Origin: Pelagibius litoralis
GTDB lineage: Bacteria; Pseudomonadota; Alphaproteobacteria; Kiloniellales; Kiloniellaceae
Length of the DNA stretch: 64,000 nt
Direction of reading: 5' to 3'
Assembly (NCBI RefSeq): GCF_011683915.1
Contig: NZ_JAAQPH010000010.1
Location: 62,001 to 126,000, forward strand
Position numbers and translations under genes: made by a program. The first letter of the stretch is position 1. Each line of letters opens with the position of its first letter. The notes below the pieces were generated by a model that had not been told where the DNA came from, ran no database searches, and was given only the letters and a program-made list of their open reading frames with translations. Below are positions 1 through 9,029 of the stretch, in pieces.

Positions 1-1337
1 ATTTCCTGGTCGCCATGGCGCTCTTTGCGATCCAGGTCAGCGGCGGGCTCCTCGCAGGCTGGATTTATGTGGCGCCGAACACGTTGAGCGAGCTTCTCCC
101 CTTCAACATCGTGCGCATGCTGCACACCAACAGCCTGATCGTCTGGCTGATCGTCGGCTTCATGGGGGCAGCCTATTTCCTGATCCCTGAAGAATCGGAG
201 CGAGAGATCCACTCGCCGATGCTGGCCTACCTGCAACTGGCCATTCTTGTCATCGGCACACTGGGTGCGGTCGTGACCTATATCTTCAATCTGTTTGAAG
301 GGAATGTGCTGCTCGGACAGGAAGGGCGTGAGTTTCTGGAGCAACCGCTCTGGGTCAAGATCGGCATCGTCGTGGCGGCACTCATCTTCCTCTACAACAT
401 CACCATAACGGTGCTGAAGGGTCGCAAGACCGCCATTTCCAACGTCCTGCTGCTCGGTCTTTGGGGCTTGGCGCTGCTGTTCCTTTTCGCCTTCTACAAT
501 CCGGAGAACCTCAGCCTCGACAAGCAGTACTGGTGGTACGTGGTCCATCTTTGGGTGGAAGGTGTCTGGGAGCTGATCATGGCCGCCATCCTCGCCTTCC
601 TGATGCTGAAGCTCACCGGCGTCGACCGGGAGATCGTCGAGAAATGGCTCTACGTCATCGTCGCCACGGCGCTCTTCTCCGGCATCCTCGGCACGGGACA
701 CCACTACTACTGGATTGGCACGCCCGCCTATTGGCAGTGGATCGGATCGATCTTCTCATCGCTTGAAGTGATTCCCTTCTTCGCCATGATGGCCTTCGCC
801 TTTGTGATGGTCTGGAAGGGGCGGCGCGATCATCCGAACAAGGCCGCACTTCTCTGGTCGCTCGGCTGTGCGACCCTGGCCTTCTTCGGTGCCGGCGTCT
901 GGGGCTTCATGCACACGCTGCACAGCATAAATTTCTTCACCCACGGCACCCAGATCACCGCCGCCCACGGGCACCTCGCCTTCTTCGGCGCCTATGTCTG
1001 CCTGAACCTGGCGATCTTCACCTACGCCTTCCCGATCCTGAAGAACCGGGATCCCTATAACCAGGTTTTGAACATGGTGTCGTTCTGGCTGATGGCCGGC
1101 GGCATGACCTTCATGACCTTCGTCCTTACCTTCGCCGGCATCATACAGACACACCTGCAAAGGGTCTTGGGCGAGTACTACATGGATGTGCAGGATCAGG
1201 TCAGCCTCTTCTACATCATGCGCTTCGGCGCCGGGGTTGCCGTTGTCCTGGGTGCCTTGATCTTCATCTACGCCGTGCTGATGCCGCGTAAGGAGATCAT
1301 CGAGCCCGGCCATAGCCGGCCGGTTGCCGCGGAGTGA
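1..1337 (+). CDS. norB: Nitric oxide reductase subunit B (5' end outside window)
   Basis: Catalytic heme-copper-oxidase-type subunit that reduces NO to N2O in the inner membrane using electrons from the cytochrome NorC. The reading frame is open from base 3 to the left edge (F-L-V-A precede the first internal Met at 15), so the start lies upstream and norC is probably there too. About 12 hydrophobic helices are visible. Family motifs include HLWVEGVWE, GHHYYWIG and HGTQITAAHGHLAFFG, which carry the conserved His ligands and the Glu typical of NorB. No quinol-type N-terminal extension can be judged because the start is missing, but the norQ-norD partners favour the cytochrome c-dependent (cNOR) type. 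The stop overlaps the norQ start by four bases. Confidence 0.95.
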   Translation, partial: FLVAMALFAIQVSGGLLAGWIYVAPNTLSELLPFNIVRMLHTNSLIVWLIVGFMGAAYFLIPEESEREIHSPMLAYLQLAILVIGTLGAVVTYIFNLFEGNVLLGQEGREFLEQPLWVKIGIVVAALIFLYNITITVLKGRKTAISNVLLLGLWGLALLFLFAFYNPENLSLDKQYWWYVVHLWVEGVWELIMAAILAFLMLKLTGVDREIVEKWLYVIVATALFSGILGTGHHYYWIGTPAYWQWIGSIFSSLEVIPFFAMMAFAFVMVWKGRRDHPNKAALLWSLGCATLAFFGAGVWGFMHTLHSINFFTHGTQITAAHGHLAFFGAYVCLNLAIFTYAFPILKNRDPYNQVLNMVSFWLMAGGMTFMTFVLTFAGIIQTHLQRVLGEYYMDVQDQVSLFYIMRFGAGVAVVLGALIFIYAVLMPRKEIIEPGHSRPVAAE

Positions 1338-2146
1338 CGACTATGCAGGCACATCGGACACAGGAGGGGGCGACAGCCCCCTTCTACTTTCCACAGGGCG
1401 ATGAACGCGAGGTCTTTGCCGCTGCCCAGGCAAATGGCCTGCCCCTGCTGCTGAAGGGCCCGACCGGTTGCGGAAAGACCCGCTTTGTCGCCCATATGGC
1501 GGCACAGCTTGAGCGGCGGCTTTACACCGTCGCCTGCCATGACGATCTCTCGGCCACCGACCTGATCGGACGCTATCTGCTGAAGGGCGGCGAGACCGTC
1601 TGGGTCGACGGCCCCCTCACCCGCGCGGTCCGTGAAGGCGCAATCTGCTATCTCGACGAGGTGGTCGAGGCCCGCAAGGACGTGACCGTGGTGCTCCATC
1701 CGCTGACCGACGACCGGCGCATCCTGCCGATCGACCGCACCGGCGAGGAACTGGAGGCCGCCAGCGGTTTCATGCTCGTCGCCTCCTATAATCCCGGCTA
1801 CCAGAACATCCTGAAAACCCTGAAGCCCTCGACGCGCCAGCGCTTCCTGGCCATCGAGTTCGATTTCCCGAACCCCGAGCAGGAAACCGAGATCGTCGCG
1901 GTGGAGAGCGGCCTGCCGGCGCAGCGGGTGGCGCCGCTGGTGCGCCTGGCCGGCAAGCTGCGTGGACTCAAGGGACAGGATCTGGAAGAAGGCGTCTCGA
2001 CGCGCTTGCTCGTCTACTGCGCCACCCTGATCCGACAGGGCATGCCTGTCGAACGGGCCATCCGGGCCGCCATGATCGAGCCGCTCACCGACGATGAAGA
2101 CGTAAAACGCGGGCTGCTCGACCTGGTGACCGCCGTCTTCGGATAG
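1334..2146 (+). CDS. norQ: NorQ, MoxR-type AAA+ ATPase for NO reductase maturation
   Basis: A 270-residue CbbQ/NirQ/NorQ-family AAA+ ATPase that, with NorD, is needed to activate NO reductase, probably by inserting the non-heme iron. Walker A is GPTGCGKT at residues 42-49. Walker B is near residue 100 (ICYLDEVVEA), followed by the SYNPGYQ sensor segment and TRQRF arginine finger region typical of the family. The chosen GTG at 1334 overlaps the norB stop (GTGA), which is usual for tight operons. An ATG at 1343 is the alternative start and removes only three residues. It lies nine bases before norD, so the two are co-translated. Confidence 0.93.
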   Translation: MTTMQAHRTQEGATAPFYFPQGDEREVFAAAQANGLPLLLKGPTGCGKTRFVAHMAAQLERRLYTVACHDDLSATDLIGRYLLKGGETVWVDGPLTRAVREGAICYLDEVVEARKDVTVVLHPLTDDRRILPIDRTGEELEAASGFMLVASYNPGYQNILKTLKPSTRQRFLAIEFDFPNPEQETEIVAVESGLPAQRVAPLVRLAGKLRGLKGQDLEEGVSTRLLVYCATLIRQGMPVERAIRAAMIEPLTDDEDVKRGLLDLVTAVFG

Positions 2147-2154
2147 GCTTTCCG

Positions 2155-4128
2155 GTGCCGGACCACAGCTTCGAACCCTGGGAGCCCGAGGAAACCGTCG
2201 GCAAACTTTGGCATGCCATCGCGAGCCGGCTGGACGTTGCTGAGATCCATGAGGAAGCCGCGGTCGACCTGCAGGACATCGGCGCGCGCCTGGCGGTGTT
2301 TTTTCGCGCCCTCGGCGGAAAGCATTCGGTCGAGATCAAACCCGCCGTGCCGGAGACCAGCGGCCATCGCCTCTCCTGGCGCCGCCGTCTGGGAACCGCC
2401 GAAGAGCAGGTTGCGAAAGCCTCCTTTGATGGCGAGGCCCTGCGCCTTCCCGCCCGGATCGCCTATTTTCCGCAACCCGCCGCAAATGCATCGCTGTACT
2501 TCTGGCTGGCCGCCGTAACGGCCCATGCGCCGGAGCCGATCATGGAAGAAGATCCGCTGCGCGCCGATCTGCGCGCGCTGGCGGCGGCACGGCAGATGAC
2601 CAGGGCAACACTGGAAAACTATCCGGGCTTGAACGGCCTCTACAGCAAGCTTGCCCTGGCCTGCCGGTCAGCGCGCCGGCCCCGCAACCTGCCGCGCTGG
2701 GAAGCGGCGGTGGAACGAACGGTTCTCACTATTCTCGACAACGACACCCCCCCCGATCCCCCGGCAGCAGATACCCAGAACACTGATTTTCTGACGGCCG
2801 CTCTGGTCGACCTTGTCGCGGAACCTGACGCCGACTTCGGCGCGCTTCGGGCGCCCCGCGGATACCGGCCCTTCCTGCCGGTTCCGCTCTGGCCGGACCT
2901 GCAGCCGCTTGCACGCAGTGCCGGCGCCACCTTCGACCCACCGGAGACCGGCGGCCCGGTCCAGGACAGCAAGGACGGGGTCCATCGCGCGCGCCGCCAA
3001 AAGGCCGATCAGGCCGAACGCCGCGACAGTCTGATCCTGCACAGGTTCGAGGCGATCCTTTCCTGGGCTGAATTTCTCAACCTCAACCGCCGGGTGGACG
3101 ATGACGATCCGGACAGCGCGAAGAAAGCCGCCGACGATCAGGATGAGATCGCCCTGGGACAGATCACCAAGGCACCCGCCACACGCTTGAAACTGCACCT
3201 AGACCTCGCACCTGAGGATGTTAGCCGTGAGCGTCTTTCCGGCGTCCATCTCTATCCTGAATGGGATGTGCGAAGCGGGCTTTACCTGCCCGATCACTGC
3301 CGCGTTCTGGCAAGCGACGCAGAATCCGCCGAAGAACCCGCCGCCTTTGCGACCGACCCGCGCGCGCAACGCCGTATCCGCGCGGTCAAACGCCAGTTCG
3401 AGGCCTTGAGACCGCGCCGAGTCGTTCTGCCCGGCCAAGCGGATGGCGACGACCTGGACCTGGAGGCCGCCGTGCGCTCACACGTGGAGCTGCGCGCCAC
3501 GGGGCGGGGGTCAAACCGCATCTGGCGGGCGACGCGCACGCAGGCGCGCGACCTTGCCGTATCGATCCTGCTGGATGCCTCGCGATCGACCGAGAGCGCC
3601 GTCACCGGACGCGCCGTCATCGATATCGAGCGCGAAGCATTGACCGCGCTGGCCTGGGGGCTGTCAGCCTGCGGCGACGACTGTGCCATCAACGCCTTTT
3701 CCTCGCTGCGCCGCGACCGGGTCTACCTGCTTCGCTGCAAAGCCTTCGACGATCCGATGAGCGCCGCCGTGGAAGCGCGCATTGCCGGCCTTCGCCCGGG
3801 CTTCTACACCCGTTTGGGGGCCGCCATCCGCCACGTTTCGGGTGAACTCTGCCAACAGGCGCAACAACGCCGTTTGCTGCTCGTCATCACCGACGGCAAG
3901 CCCAACGACCTCGATCACTACGAAGGCCGCCACGGCATCGAGGACAGCCGCATGGCGATCCGCGAGGCCCGCCGCGCGGGACAGGCGGTCTTCGGCGTGA
4001 CCATCGACGCAACAGGAAAGTCGTGGTTCTCCCGCATCTTCGGGCGTGGCGGCTACGCCGTCATTGCCCACCCCGACCGGCTGTCGGCCGCCCTGCCGGA
4101 CATCTACCGCCACCTGGTGGGGGCATGA
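2155..4128 (+). CDS. norD: NorD, von Willebrand factor A protein for NO reductase activation
   Basis: A 657-residue cytoplasmic protein of the NorD/CbbO class that works with the NorQ ATPase in maturation of NO reductase. The C-terminal third is a VWA domain with a MIDAS motif D-A-S-R-S around residue 470 (ILLDASRSTES) and a later ITDGKPND strand. The N-terminal two thirds are poorly conserved, hydrophilic and rich in acidic residues, as in other NorD proteins. The GTG start at 2155 follows norQ by eight bases. The stop overlaps the norE start as ATGA. Length is close to the roughly 640 residues usual for the family. Confidence 0.92.
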   Translation: MPDHSFEPWEPEETVGKLWHAIASRLDVAEIHEEAAVDLQDIGARLAVFFRALGGKHSVEIKPAVPETSGHRLSWRRRLGTAEEQVAKASFDGEALRLPARIAYFPQPAANASLYFWLAAVTAHAPEPIMEEDPLRADLRALAAARQMTRATLENYPGLNGLYSKLALACRSARRPRNLPRWEAAVERTVLTILDNDTPPDPPAADTQNTDFLTAALVDLVAEPDADFGALRAPRGYRPFLPVPLWPDLQPLARSAGATFDPPETGGPVQDSKDGVHRARRQKADQAERRDSLILHRFEAILSWAEFLNLNRRVDDDDPDSAKKAADDQDEIALGQITKAPATRLKLHLDLAPEDVSRERLSGVHLYPEWDVRSGLYLPDHCRVLASDAESAEEPAAFATDPRAQRRIRAVKRQFEALRPRRVVLPGQADGDDLDLEAAVRSHVELRATGRGSNRIWRATRTQARDLAVSILLDASRSTESAVTGRAVIDIEREALTALAWGLSACGDDCAINAFSSLRRDRVYLLRCKAFDDPMSAAVEARIAGLRPGFYTRLGAAIRHVSGELCQQAQQRRLLLVITDGKPNDLDHYEGRHGIEDSRMAIREARRAGQAVFGVTIDATGKSWFSRIFGRGGYAVIAHPDRLSAALPDIYRHLVGA

Positions 4129-4682
4129 GCGAAGGCGCGACGGAAAGCCGACTGTCGGAATTGCCCGGCGATCTCATGATGTGGGTGCTGATCGTCAGCG
4201 AACTCCTGGTGTTCGGCGCGGGCCTCGCCGCCTTCCTGGCCGTGAGAACCACAGACACCGGCGGCTTTGCCGAAGCGCAGGATCTGCTCGACCGGACCGC
4301 AGGGGGCATCAACACCGCCGTGCTGGTGACCAGCGGGCTCTGTGCGGCCCTGGCCGTGCGGTGGCGCAGGGCGCACCGTCGCCTGGGCGCAAGGCTCTGG
4401 CTCGGCGCGGCGGCCCTTCTCGGCGGCCTTTTCCTCTGGGTAAAGGCGGTCGAATACGGCGACAAGATAGCCGCCGGGATCGGAACCGAGACCCATCCCT
4501 TCTTCACTTTTTACTATCTGCTGACCGGATTCCACGCCGCCCATGTCGCTGCGGGCATCATCATTCTTGGCCTGATCGCCTGGCGTGACAGCTTGAACAA
4601 TCTGGAAACCGGAACCGCTTTTTGGCACATGGTGGACCTGGTTTGGGTCCTGCTGTTCCCCGTAATCTATCTTCTGCGATGA
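4125..4682 (+). CDS. norE: NorE, cytochrome c oxidase subunit III-like membrane protein
   Basis: A 185-residue heme-copper oxidase subunit III-family protein with about five membrane helices. It accompanies NO reductase and is thought to help its assembly or stability rather than catalysis. Recognisable subunit III features are WVLIVSELLVFGAGL near the N-terminus, the FFTFYYLLTGFHAAHVAAG helix and the WHMVDLVWVLLFPVIY C-terminus. The ATG at 4125 overlaps the norD stop, which fixes the start; the open frame continues upstream but is just read-through of another frame. The stop overlaps the norF start. Confidence 0.88.
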   Translation: MSEGATESRLSELPGDLMMWVLIVSELLVFGAGLAAFLAVRTTDTGGFAEAQDLLDRTAGGINTAVLVTSGLCAALAVRWRRAHRRLGARLWLGAAALLGGLFLWVKAVEYGDKIAAGIGTETHPFFTFYYLLTGFHAAHVAAGIIILGLIAWRDSLNNLETGTAFWHMVDLVWVLLFPVIYLLR

Positions 4683-4954
4683 TCGGATTGATCGGCGACA
4701 GCCTTTGGCGCGGATGGGCCGGGTTGCTCATCCTCAGCCTTGCCAGCACCCTTGCGGCGCAGTGGGTGGGTGCCGGGATTGCCACCCCCCTCATCGGGGC
4801 CCTTATCCTTGCCCTGGCTTACTTCAAGGCGCGCCTGATCCTGTCGCGTTATCTTGGATTGGCCGCCACACCCTTCTGGAACCGCGGCTTCGGCATGGTT
4901 CTCGGCGGCTACATGGCCGGTTTGCTGGTTCTCTACCTGATTCCGCTCCGGTAA
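4679..4954 (+). CDS. norF: NorF, small membrane protein of the nor operon
   Basis: A 91-residue protein with three hydrophobic helices, placed as the last gene of norBQDEF. It resembles the NorF/cytochrome oxidase subunit IV-like small subunits (AYFKARLILSRYLGL, a pattern common to that group). The start ATG at 4679 overlaps the norE stop (ATGA arrangement), which I prefer over the in-frame upstream ATG at 4622 that lies inside norE. Its role in NO reductase activity is accessory. The end is only six bases from the convergent DUF4202 gene and no clear terminator fits between them. Confidence 0.8.
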   Translation: MIGLIGDSLWRGWAGLLILSLASTLAAQWVGAGIATPLIGALILALAYFKARLILSRYLGLAATPFWNRGFGMVLGGYMAGLLVLYLIPLR

Positions 4955-4960
4955 CGGGCC

Positions 4961-5536
4961 TCACACGGCAAGCGCCGGCAGCAGTTTGTCGGGCAGATCG
5001 AACTCGGCAGCGACCCGGGCCCGCCCTGCCGGTGACATCTTGCGCGCTGTCTTGGCGACGATGCTTAGAACATGGTCCGGATCACGGCCTTCGGCAAATC
5101 CGGCGAAGTACCAGCGCAGAAAGACGAGACAGATGATGTCCTCCAGCATCTGCACATCCGCATCGCGCTTAATCCCTTCCTTGCGCAGCATCTGTGCGAC
5201 CCGCTCGCCATCGTCCGGCGCATAGCCGGCCTCGATCATCAGGGCCGCAACCCGCTCGCCATGAAAAGCCGCCTGATCCCTGCGCCAGGTGAGGTATCCT
5301 TTGCGGCCCTCGGGATAGGAGCTGCGCGGCATCTTCCAACGCTCTATGTGCTGGCCCCTGGCCGCGATCTTCAGATGCTCCGAGGCTTCAGGACACACGC
5401 GGCCCAGTTCCGCCGACATCCGCTGCCCATAGAGAAAAGCGGCAGGCCTTTCGTTCTCGCCGTCCCGCTCAAGGGACGGATCGGCCGCGTTGGCCGTATC
5501 GATTGCCGCAAGTACCGTCTCAAGCCGGCTGCTCAT
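4961..5536 (-). CDS. DUF4202 family protein
   Basis: A 191-residue soluble protein resembling the DUF4202 family: a short N-terminal helix (RLETVLAAIDTANAADP), then an AARGQHIERWKMPRSSYPEGRKGYLTWR core rich in conserved charged residues, and a VQMLEDIICLVFLRWYF helix. Members often sit beside denitrification or sulfur genes; the biochemical function is unknown. The start overlaps the stop of the Crp/Fnr regulator by four bases (ATGA), so both are made from one transcript and it probably responds to the same signal. The R-G-Q-H-I-E-R-W segment suggests a metal or phosphate site, but that is a guess. Confidence 0.8.
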   Translation of the reverse strand: MSSRLETVLAAIDTANAADPSLERDGENERPAAFLYGQRMSAELGRVCPEASEHLKIAARGQHIERWKMPRSSYPEGRKGYLTWRRDQAAFHGERVAALMIEAGYAPDDGERVAQMLRKEGIKRDADVQMLEDIICLVFLRWYFAGFAEGRDPDHVLSIVAKTARKMSPAGRARVAAEFDLPDKLLPALAV

Positions 5537-6240
5537 TGAACCCGGCTCCAGGCCGCGGCGCGGTCCTCGTCGACATAGCCGCGCAGGCGCGCCACGTCAG
5601 AGATAGCCGCGTGGTTCTGGCTGACCTTCACGCCGACGTCCTTCAGCCGGGCGAAAGACCGCGACAGGCTCTCGGGTTGCATGCCGAGCCGACCGGCGAT
5701 CAACACTTTGTCGTAAGGCAAGGTCACGGCACAGGCGCCTTCCGCAATCGGGCAGAGATCGAGCAGGAACTCAGCCACACGCTGGGCGCCGGTATGCGCT
5801 TTCAGCTGTTCGACCTGGGCGACCAAAGCGTGGAGATGCCTGAAGGTCGACGCGAGCATCGCCGTGCAAAGCTCCGGCCGCGACTTCATGAGGCCAAGGA
5901 TGAGACCGGCGCGCACCGGCATCACGCGGCAGTCGGTAACGGCCTCGGCCGCCACCGGATAGACATCGTTTTGAAATGCCGCCGCCTCGCCGAAGCTTCG
6001 GCCCTTGGTAAAGACACCAACCACCGCCTCGGCTCCGTTTTGCGAAATTCGGAACAATTTCACCCAACCATCGAGCACTATATAGACACTCTCGGCGATT
6101 TCTCCCTGAAGAAAGATCGTCGTGCCTCGGTCGAAGGCCCGGGTTTCTGTATGTGACAGGATGGTTTCGACCAGGTCCTCAGGCACACTTGCCAAGAGCA
6201 CGGACTGCCTGGCGACATGCCGGTCATCGTTCTTTCGCAT
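5533..6240 (-). CDS. Crp/Fnr-family regulator, NNR/Dnr-like
   Basis: A 235-residue regulator with an N-terminal cyclic-nucleotide-fold domain (GTTIFLQGEIAESVYIVLDGWVKLFR) and a C-terminal winged helix. The recognition helix has the E-S-L-S-R pattern of FNR-type DNA readers (GMQPESLSRSFARL, near residue 190). The N-terminal cysteine cluster of oxygen-sensing FNR is absent, which fits the NO-responsive NNR/Dnr branch. It neighbours nor genes and has a TTGA-N6-TCAA box 57 bases upstream. I chose ATG 6240 because upstream residues in the longer frame, up to 6297, run into that box. Function as a nitrosative stress regulator is inferred. Confidence 0.85.
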   Translation of the reverse strand: MRKNDDRHVARQSVLLASVPEDLVETILSHTETRAFDRGTTIFLQGEIAESVYIVLDGWVKLFRISQNGAEAVVGVFTKGRSFGEAAAFQNDVYPVAAEAVTDCRVMPVRAGLILGLMKSRPELCTAMLASTFRHLHALVAQVEQLKAHTGAQRVAEFLLDLCPIAEGACAVTLPYDKVLIAGRLGMQPESLSRSFARLKDVGVKVSQNHAAISDVARLRGYVDEDRAAAWSRVQ

Positions 6241-6296
6241 GGTGTTCCCCAGTACTGCTTTGGGCAGAAAGGTACCGGAGGTGTGGCAATGCAACA

Positions 6297-6310
6297 TTGA
6301 GGTGTGTCAA
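6297..6310. promoter_or_regulatory. FNR/NNR-type box upstream of the Crp/Fnr gene
   Basis: The sequence TTGAGGTGTGTCAA is a TTGA-N6-TCAA dyad, matching the half sites of the FNR/NNR/Dnr consensus (TTGAT-N4-ATCAA). It lies 57 bases before the start of the regulator gene it probably controls, suggesting autoregulation. The centre bases do not match the outer T/A preference. Confidence 0.5.
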
Positions 6311-6457
6311 CCAGGCATGGTAACCGCTCAGGGCTCATGCTATGGCAGCGGCCCTGCCATAAACTGACAAAGTCTCTCCTTTAAGATAGAGGTACGGTCG
6401 CGGAAACCCGCGGCCGCCGAGACGGACATTCGCTCGCCGAGCCAAGTCATCTACCGC

Positions 6458-6880
6458 TCAATTTGGGACCAGGTTGCCCAGCTCGCCAACGTTGAGGAAG
6501 TGGCGGATCTCATCGGTCTTGAAGCCGAGCGCCATGGGGCGGACGGCACCGGGCAAGGTCACGACGTCATAAAGTTCCTCGACCACGCCCTCGATGCGCA
6601 GCCAGTGAACGATATCGCCGCCCTTCAGATCGGTCACCATCAGACCGCAGCGCGCATCGCTGTCGGCCTTGGCCAGGTTGTCGTCCAGCGCCAAGCCGCT
6701 GAAGGTGCAATTGCCGCGCGGCCGCGACAGCCCAACCACGGCAAAGTCGCCGATGAAGCTCAGCCCGCGCAGATAGCCGGGGCAGAAGGCCACCCGCTCG
6801 AACTGTCCCTTCTTGGGATCGACATAGGCGAAGTATCCGGTACGGGAGTCCAGCAGCCAGTGATCCCTTTGACGCTCGAT
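6458..6880 (-). pseudogene. 5'-truncated DUF4915/TIGR03032-type gene remnant
   Basis: The frame encodes the C-terminal part of a TIGR03032/DUF4915-type protein (WLLDSRTGYFAYVD, then FERVAFCPGYLRGLSFIGDFAVVGLS and FSGLALDDNL). In full-length members these segments follow about 250 residues that are missing here. The homologous frame runs upstream of the first possible start (GTG 6793) without a stop up to base 6880, immediately after the TAG stop of the chemoreceptor gene at 6881-6883. A deletion therefore appears to have joined the chemoreceptor end to the middle of this gene. It may still be translated as a short piece from 6793, but that would not fold as a full propeller-like domain. Confidence 0.65.
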
Positions 6881-8863
6881 CTAAGAGGCGCGAACCTTGG
6901 CCAGGAAACCACGCATCTCAGACTGCAGTTGGGCGGCCTGCTCGTTGAGCGTGCCCGAGGCCGAGACGACCTCCGTAACCGCCTGGCTCGTCTCGCCCGT
7001 GTCCTGACGGACCAAGCCGATGCTCTCCGAGACCGCCGTGGTGCGGTTGGCTGCATTTTGCGTATTCCTGGCAATTTCCTGGGTCGCCGAAGACTGCTCT
7101 TCGATGGCAGCGGCGATGGAGGCGGTCACCTCGCCGATGCTCTGAATACGGCAGCTGATGGAAGCGATTGCCTCCACCGCGCCACCGGTCACCGACTGCA
7201 TAGCGTCAATCTGGCCGGAAATCTCCTCCGTCGCCTTGGCGGTCTGGGTGGCCAGGCTCTTGACCTCGTTGGCGACCACGGCAAAGCCCTTCCCGGCGTC
7301 GCCTGCCCGTGCCGCCTCGATGGTGGCGTTGAGAGCCAGCAGATTGGTCTGCTCGGCAATGTCCTGAATCAGTTTTACCACATCGCCGATCTTCTCGGCC
7401 GCTTCGGCCATACTCTTGACCGTGCTGTCGGTTGCCGTGGCTTCCTGCACCGCTTGATCGGAAACCTCGTTCGCCTGGGTCACCTGCTTTGAAATCTCGG
7501 CAATCGATGCACTGAGTTCCTCAGCTGCCGTCGCGACGGTCTGAACGCTTTGGTTCGCCTCTTCGCAGGTAGCGGTGACCTCCATCGTGCGCTCGTCGGT
7601 ACGCTTGGTAACTTCAATCATGTGCTGGGCGGTCGATTCCATCTGCCCGGCGCCGCTCGACACGCGACCGGCAATCTGCCCGACCGTAGCCTCAAAGCCG
7701 TCAGCCAGTTCACCCAGCGCCCGCTGTTTTTCTTCTGTCGCCCGGCGTTCCGACGCGCGCTGCGCATCCTCCAGGCGATTCTTTTCGATCGCATTGTCTT
7801 TGAAGACCTGGACGGTTTCAGCCATGGCGCCCAGTTCGTCACGACGCCCTATGCCGGGAATCTCGACTTCGGTCTCGCCGTCGGCCAGGCATCGCATGAC
7901 CCCGGTAATGGCCGAGATCGGCCGGGCAATGGAACGATTCATCCCCCAGGCAATGGTCAGCGATGCAAGGAGAACCGCCAAACCGATACCGAAGGAGGTG
8001 ATCCGGCCCGATGTCAGCGCTGCGTCGGCGGCGCTGCGGTCGAAGCCGATGACGGCAACGCCGATCACATCGCCGCTAAAGTCGGTAATGGGGGTCAGCA
8101 GGGTCGCGTGGGCCAGGCCATCGATGACGACCCTTGGCAGAATTGTCGGGTGTTCCGAGGCCGCGGCGGCACGCAGCAACGACTCGTCGAAAGCAACGCC
8201 CGCCGGAAAGGTCGTGGCAAAAGTCTCCACAGCCTCGTCGCGCAGCACATAAAGCGCGGCCAAAGCCGCGGAACGCTCCGTAAAACGGTCGAAAAAAGCC
8301 TGACCGAAGGAAAGACCGAACTCCACCGAGCCGACCTGGGCGCCGTCATTCAGCACCGGAACGACGCCACGCATGCCAAGGCCGGCGACACCACGCTCAA
8401 GACCGGAAACCGGATCACCCAGCGCGTTCACATCGACCACCGTCAAACGGAAGGAGGAAAGGTCGTCGCCGAACTTCTGCGGCTTGTGCACGCGCAGGAA
8501 AGAAGTCGCCGGCGCCAGATGGAACTGAAACTGACGAACCCCCTGCTCTTCCTTCATCTTCTTGAAACCAGGCACGAAAATACCGGCCAGGCCGTCGCGG
8601 TCCCGGGCCGCAAAGAGCTGCTGGACCTGCGTGTTCTCTGAGACGGTTGTCGCCATGGAAACCGCCCGATTGGCCTCTGCCTCGATGGCGTCGACCAACT
8701 GGCTGCGCAAACCGGACAGCTTCTCCTCGAAGGCCTCTTCGCTCATGCCCGCGGCAAGCCAGAGGTTCGCAGCGGTCGTAACCGCAACAGCCAGAAGAGC
8801 CGTCAGCGCCAGTGCCATAGCCAGGCGTACACCGATTTTTCGGCTCCGCAGTTTCCGTAGCAT
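6881..8863 (-). CDS. Methyl-accepting chemotaxis protein with double-Cache-type sensor
   Basis: A 660-residue transmembrane chemoreceptor. Order: membrane helix near residues 13-35, a periplasmic sensor of about 260 residues resembling the dCache_3 type ([18 protein letters not shown], then [15 protein letters not shown]), a second helix near 300-320, HAMP, and a cytoplasmic signalling domain. The conserved hairpin tip is present ([18 protein letters not shown], then [14 protein letters not shown]). It signals to CheA/CheW to steer motility; the ligand is unknown. A SoxR-like dyad 50 bases upstream and its position next to the Sox island raise the possibility of a sulfur-compound cue. The gene ends directly against a truncated DUF4915 remnant. 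Confidence 0.93.
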   Translation of the reverse strand: MLRKLRSRKIGVRLAMALALTALLAVAVTTAANLWLAAGMSEEAFEEKLSGLRSQLVDAIEAEANRAVSMATTVSENTQVQQLFAARDRDGLAGIFVPGFKKMKEEQGVRQFQFHLAPATSFLRVHKPQKFGDDLSSFRLTVVDVNALGDPVSGLERGVAGLGMRGVVPVLNDGAQVGSVEFGLSFGQAFFDRFTERSAALAALYVLRDEAVETFATTFPAGVAFDESLLRAAAASEHPTILPRVVIDGLAHATLLTPITDFSGDVIGVAVIGFDRSAADAALTSGRITSFGIGLAVLLASLTIAWGMNRSIARPISAITGVMRCLADGETEVEIPGIGRRDELGAMAETVQVFKDNAIEKNRLEDAQRASERRATEEKQRALGELADGFEATVGQIAGRVSSGAGQMESTAQHMIEVTKRTDERTMEVTATCEEANQSVQTVATAAEELSASIAEISKQVTQANEVSDQAVQEATATDSTVKSMAEAAEKIGDVVKLIQDIAEQTNLLALNATIEAARAGDAGKGFAVVANEVKSLATQTAKATEEISGQIDAMQSVTGGAVEAIASISCRIQSIGEVTASIAAAIEEQSSATQEIARNTQNAANRTTAVSESIGLVRQDTGETSQAVTEVVSASGTLNEQAAQLQSEMRGFLAKVRAS

Positions 8864-8912
8864 GATCTGCCCTTCCCCAACTATCGAAGTGAGTAGCCAG
8901 AGTCGGATTTAC

Positions 8913-8932
8913 ATATTATTTCTTTTGAATGT
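8913..8932. promoter_or_regulatory. Possible SoxR-type operator upstream of the chemoreceptor
   Basis: ATATTATTTCTTTTGAATGT resembles the dyad found at sox promoters (half sites ATATT and TTGAAT, 13 of 20 matches to the soxC copy). It lies 50 bases before the chemoreceptor start in a short AT-rich segment. The match is weak and could be chance in AT-rich DNA. Confidence 0.3.
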
Positions 8933-9029
8933 ATTAAGCGCCCTACATATAGGATCAAGAGCTTATGCTTGCGATCAAAACCAATCGTAATGATTATACA
9001 GTCACTCAAGGCAAGTGGTTCTGGAGGCC

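Noticed and set aside
6500-8641. Long plus-strand frames antisense to the chemoreceptor gene
   Set aside because: The minus strand encodes an intact chemoreceptor with all conserved motifs; the opposite frames lack domains.
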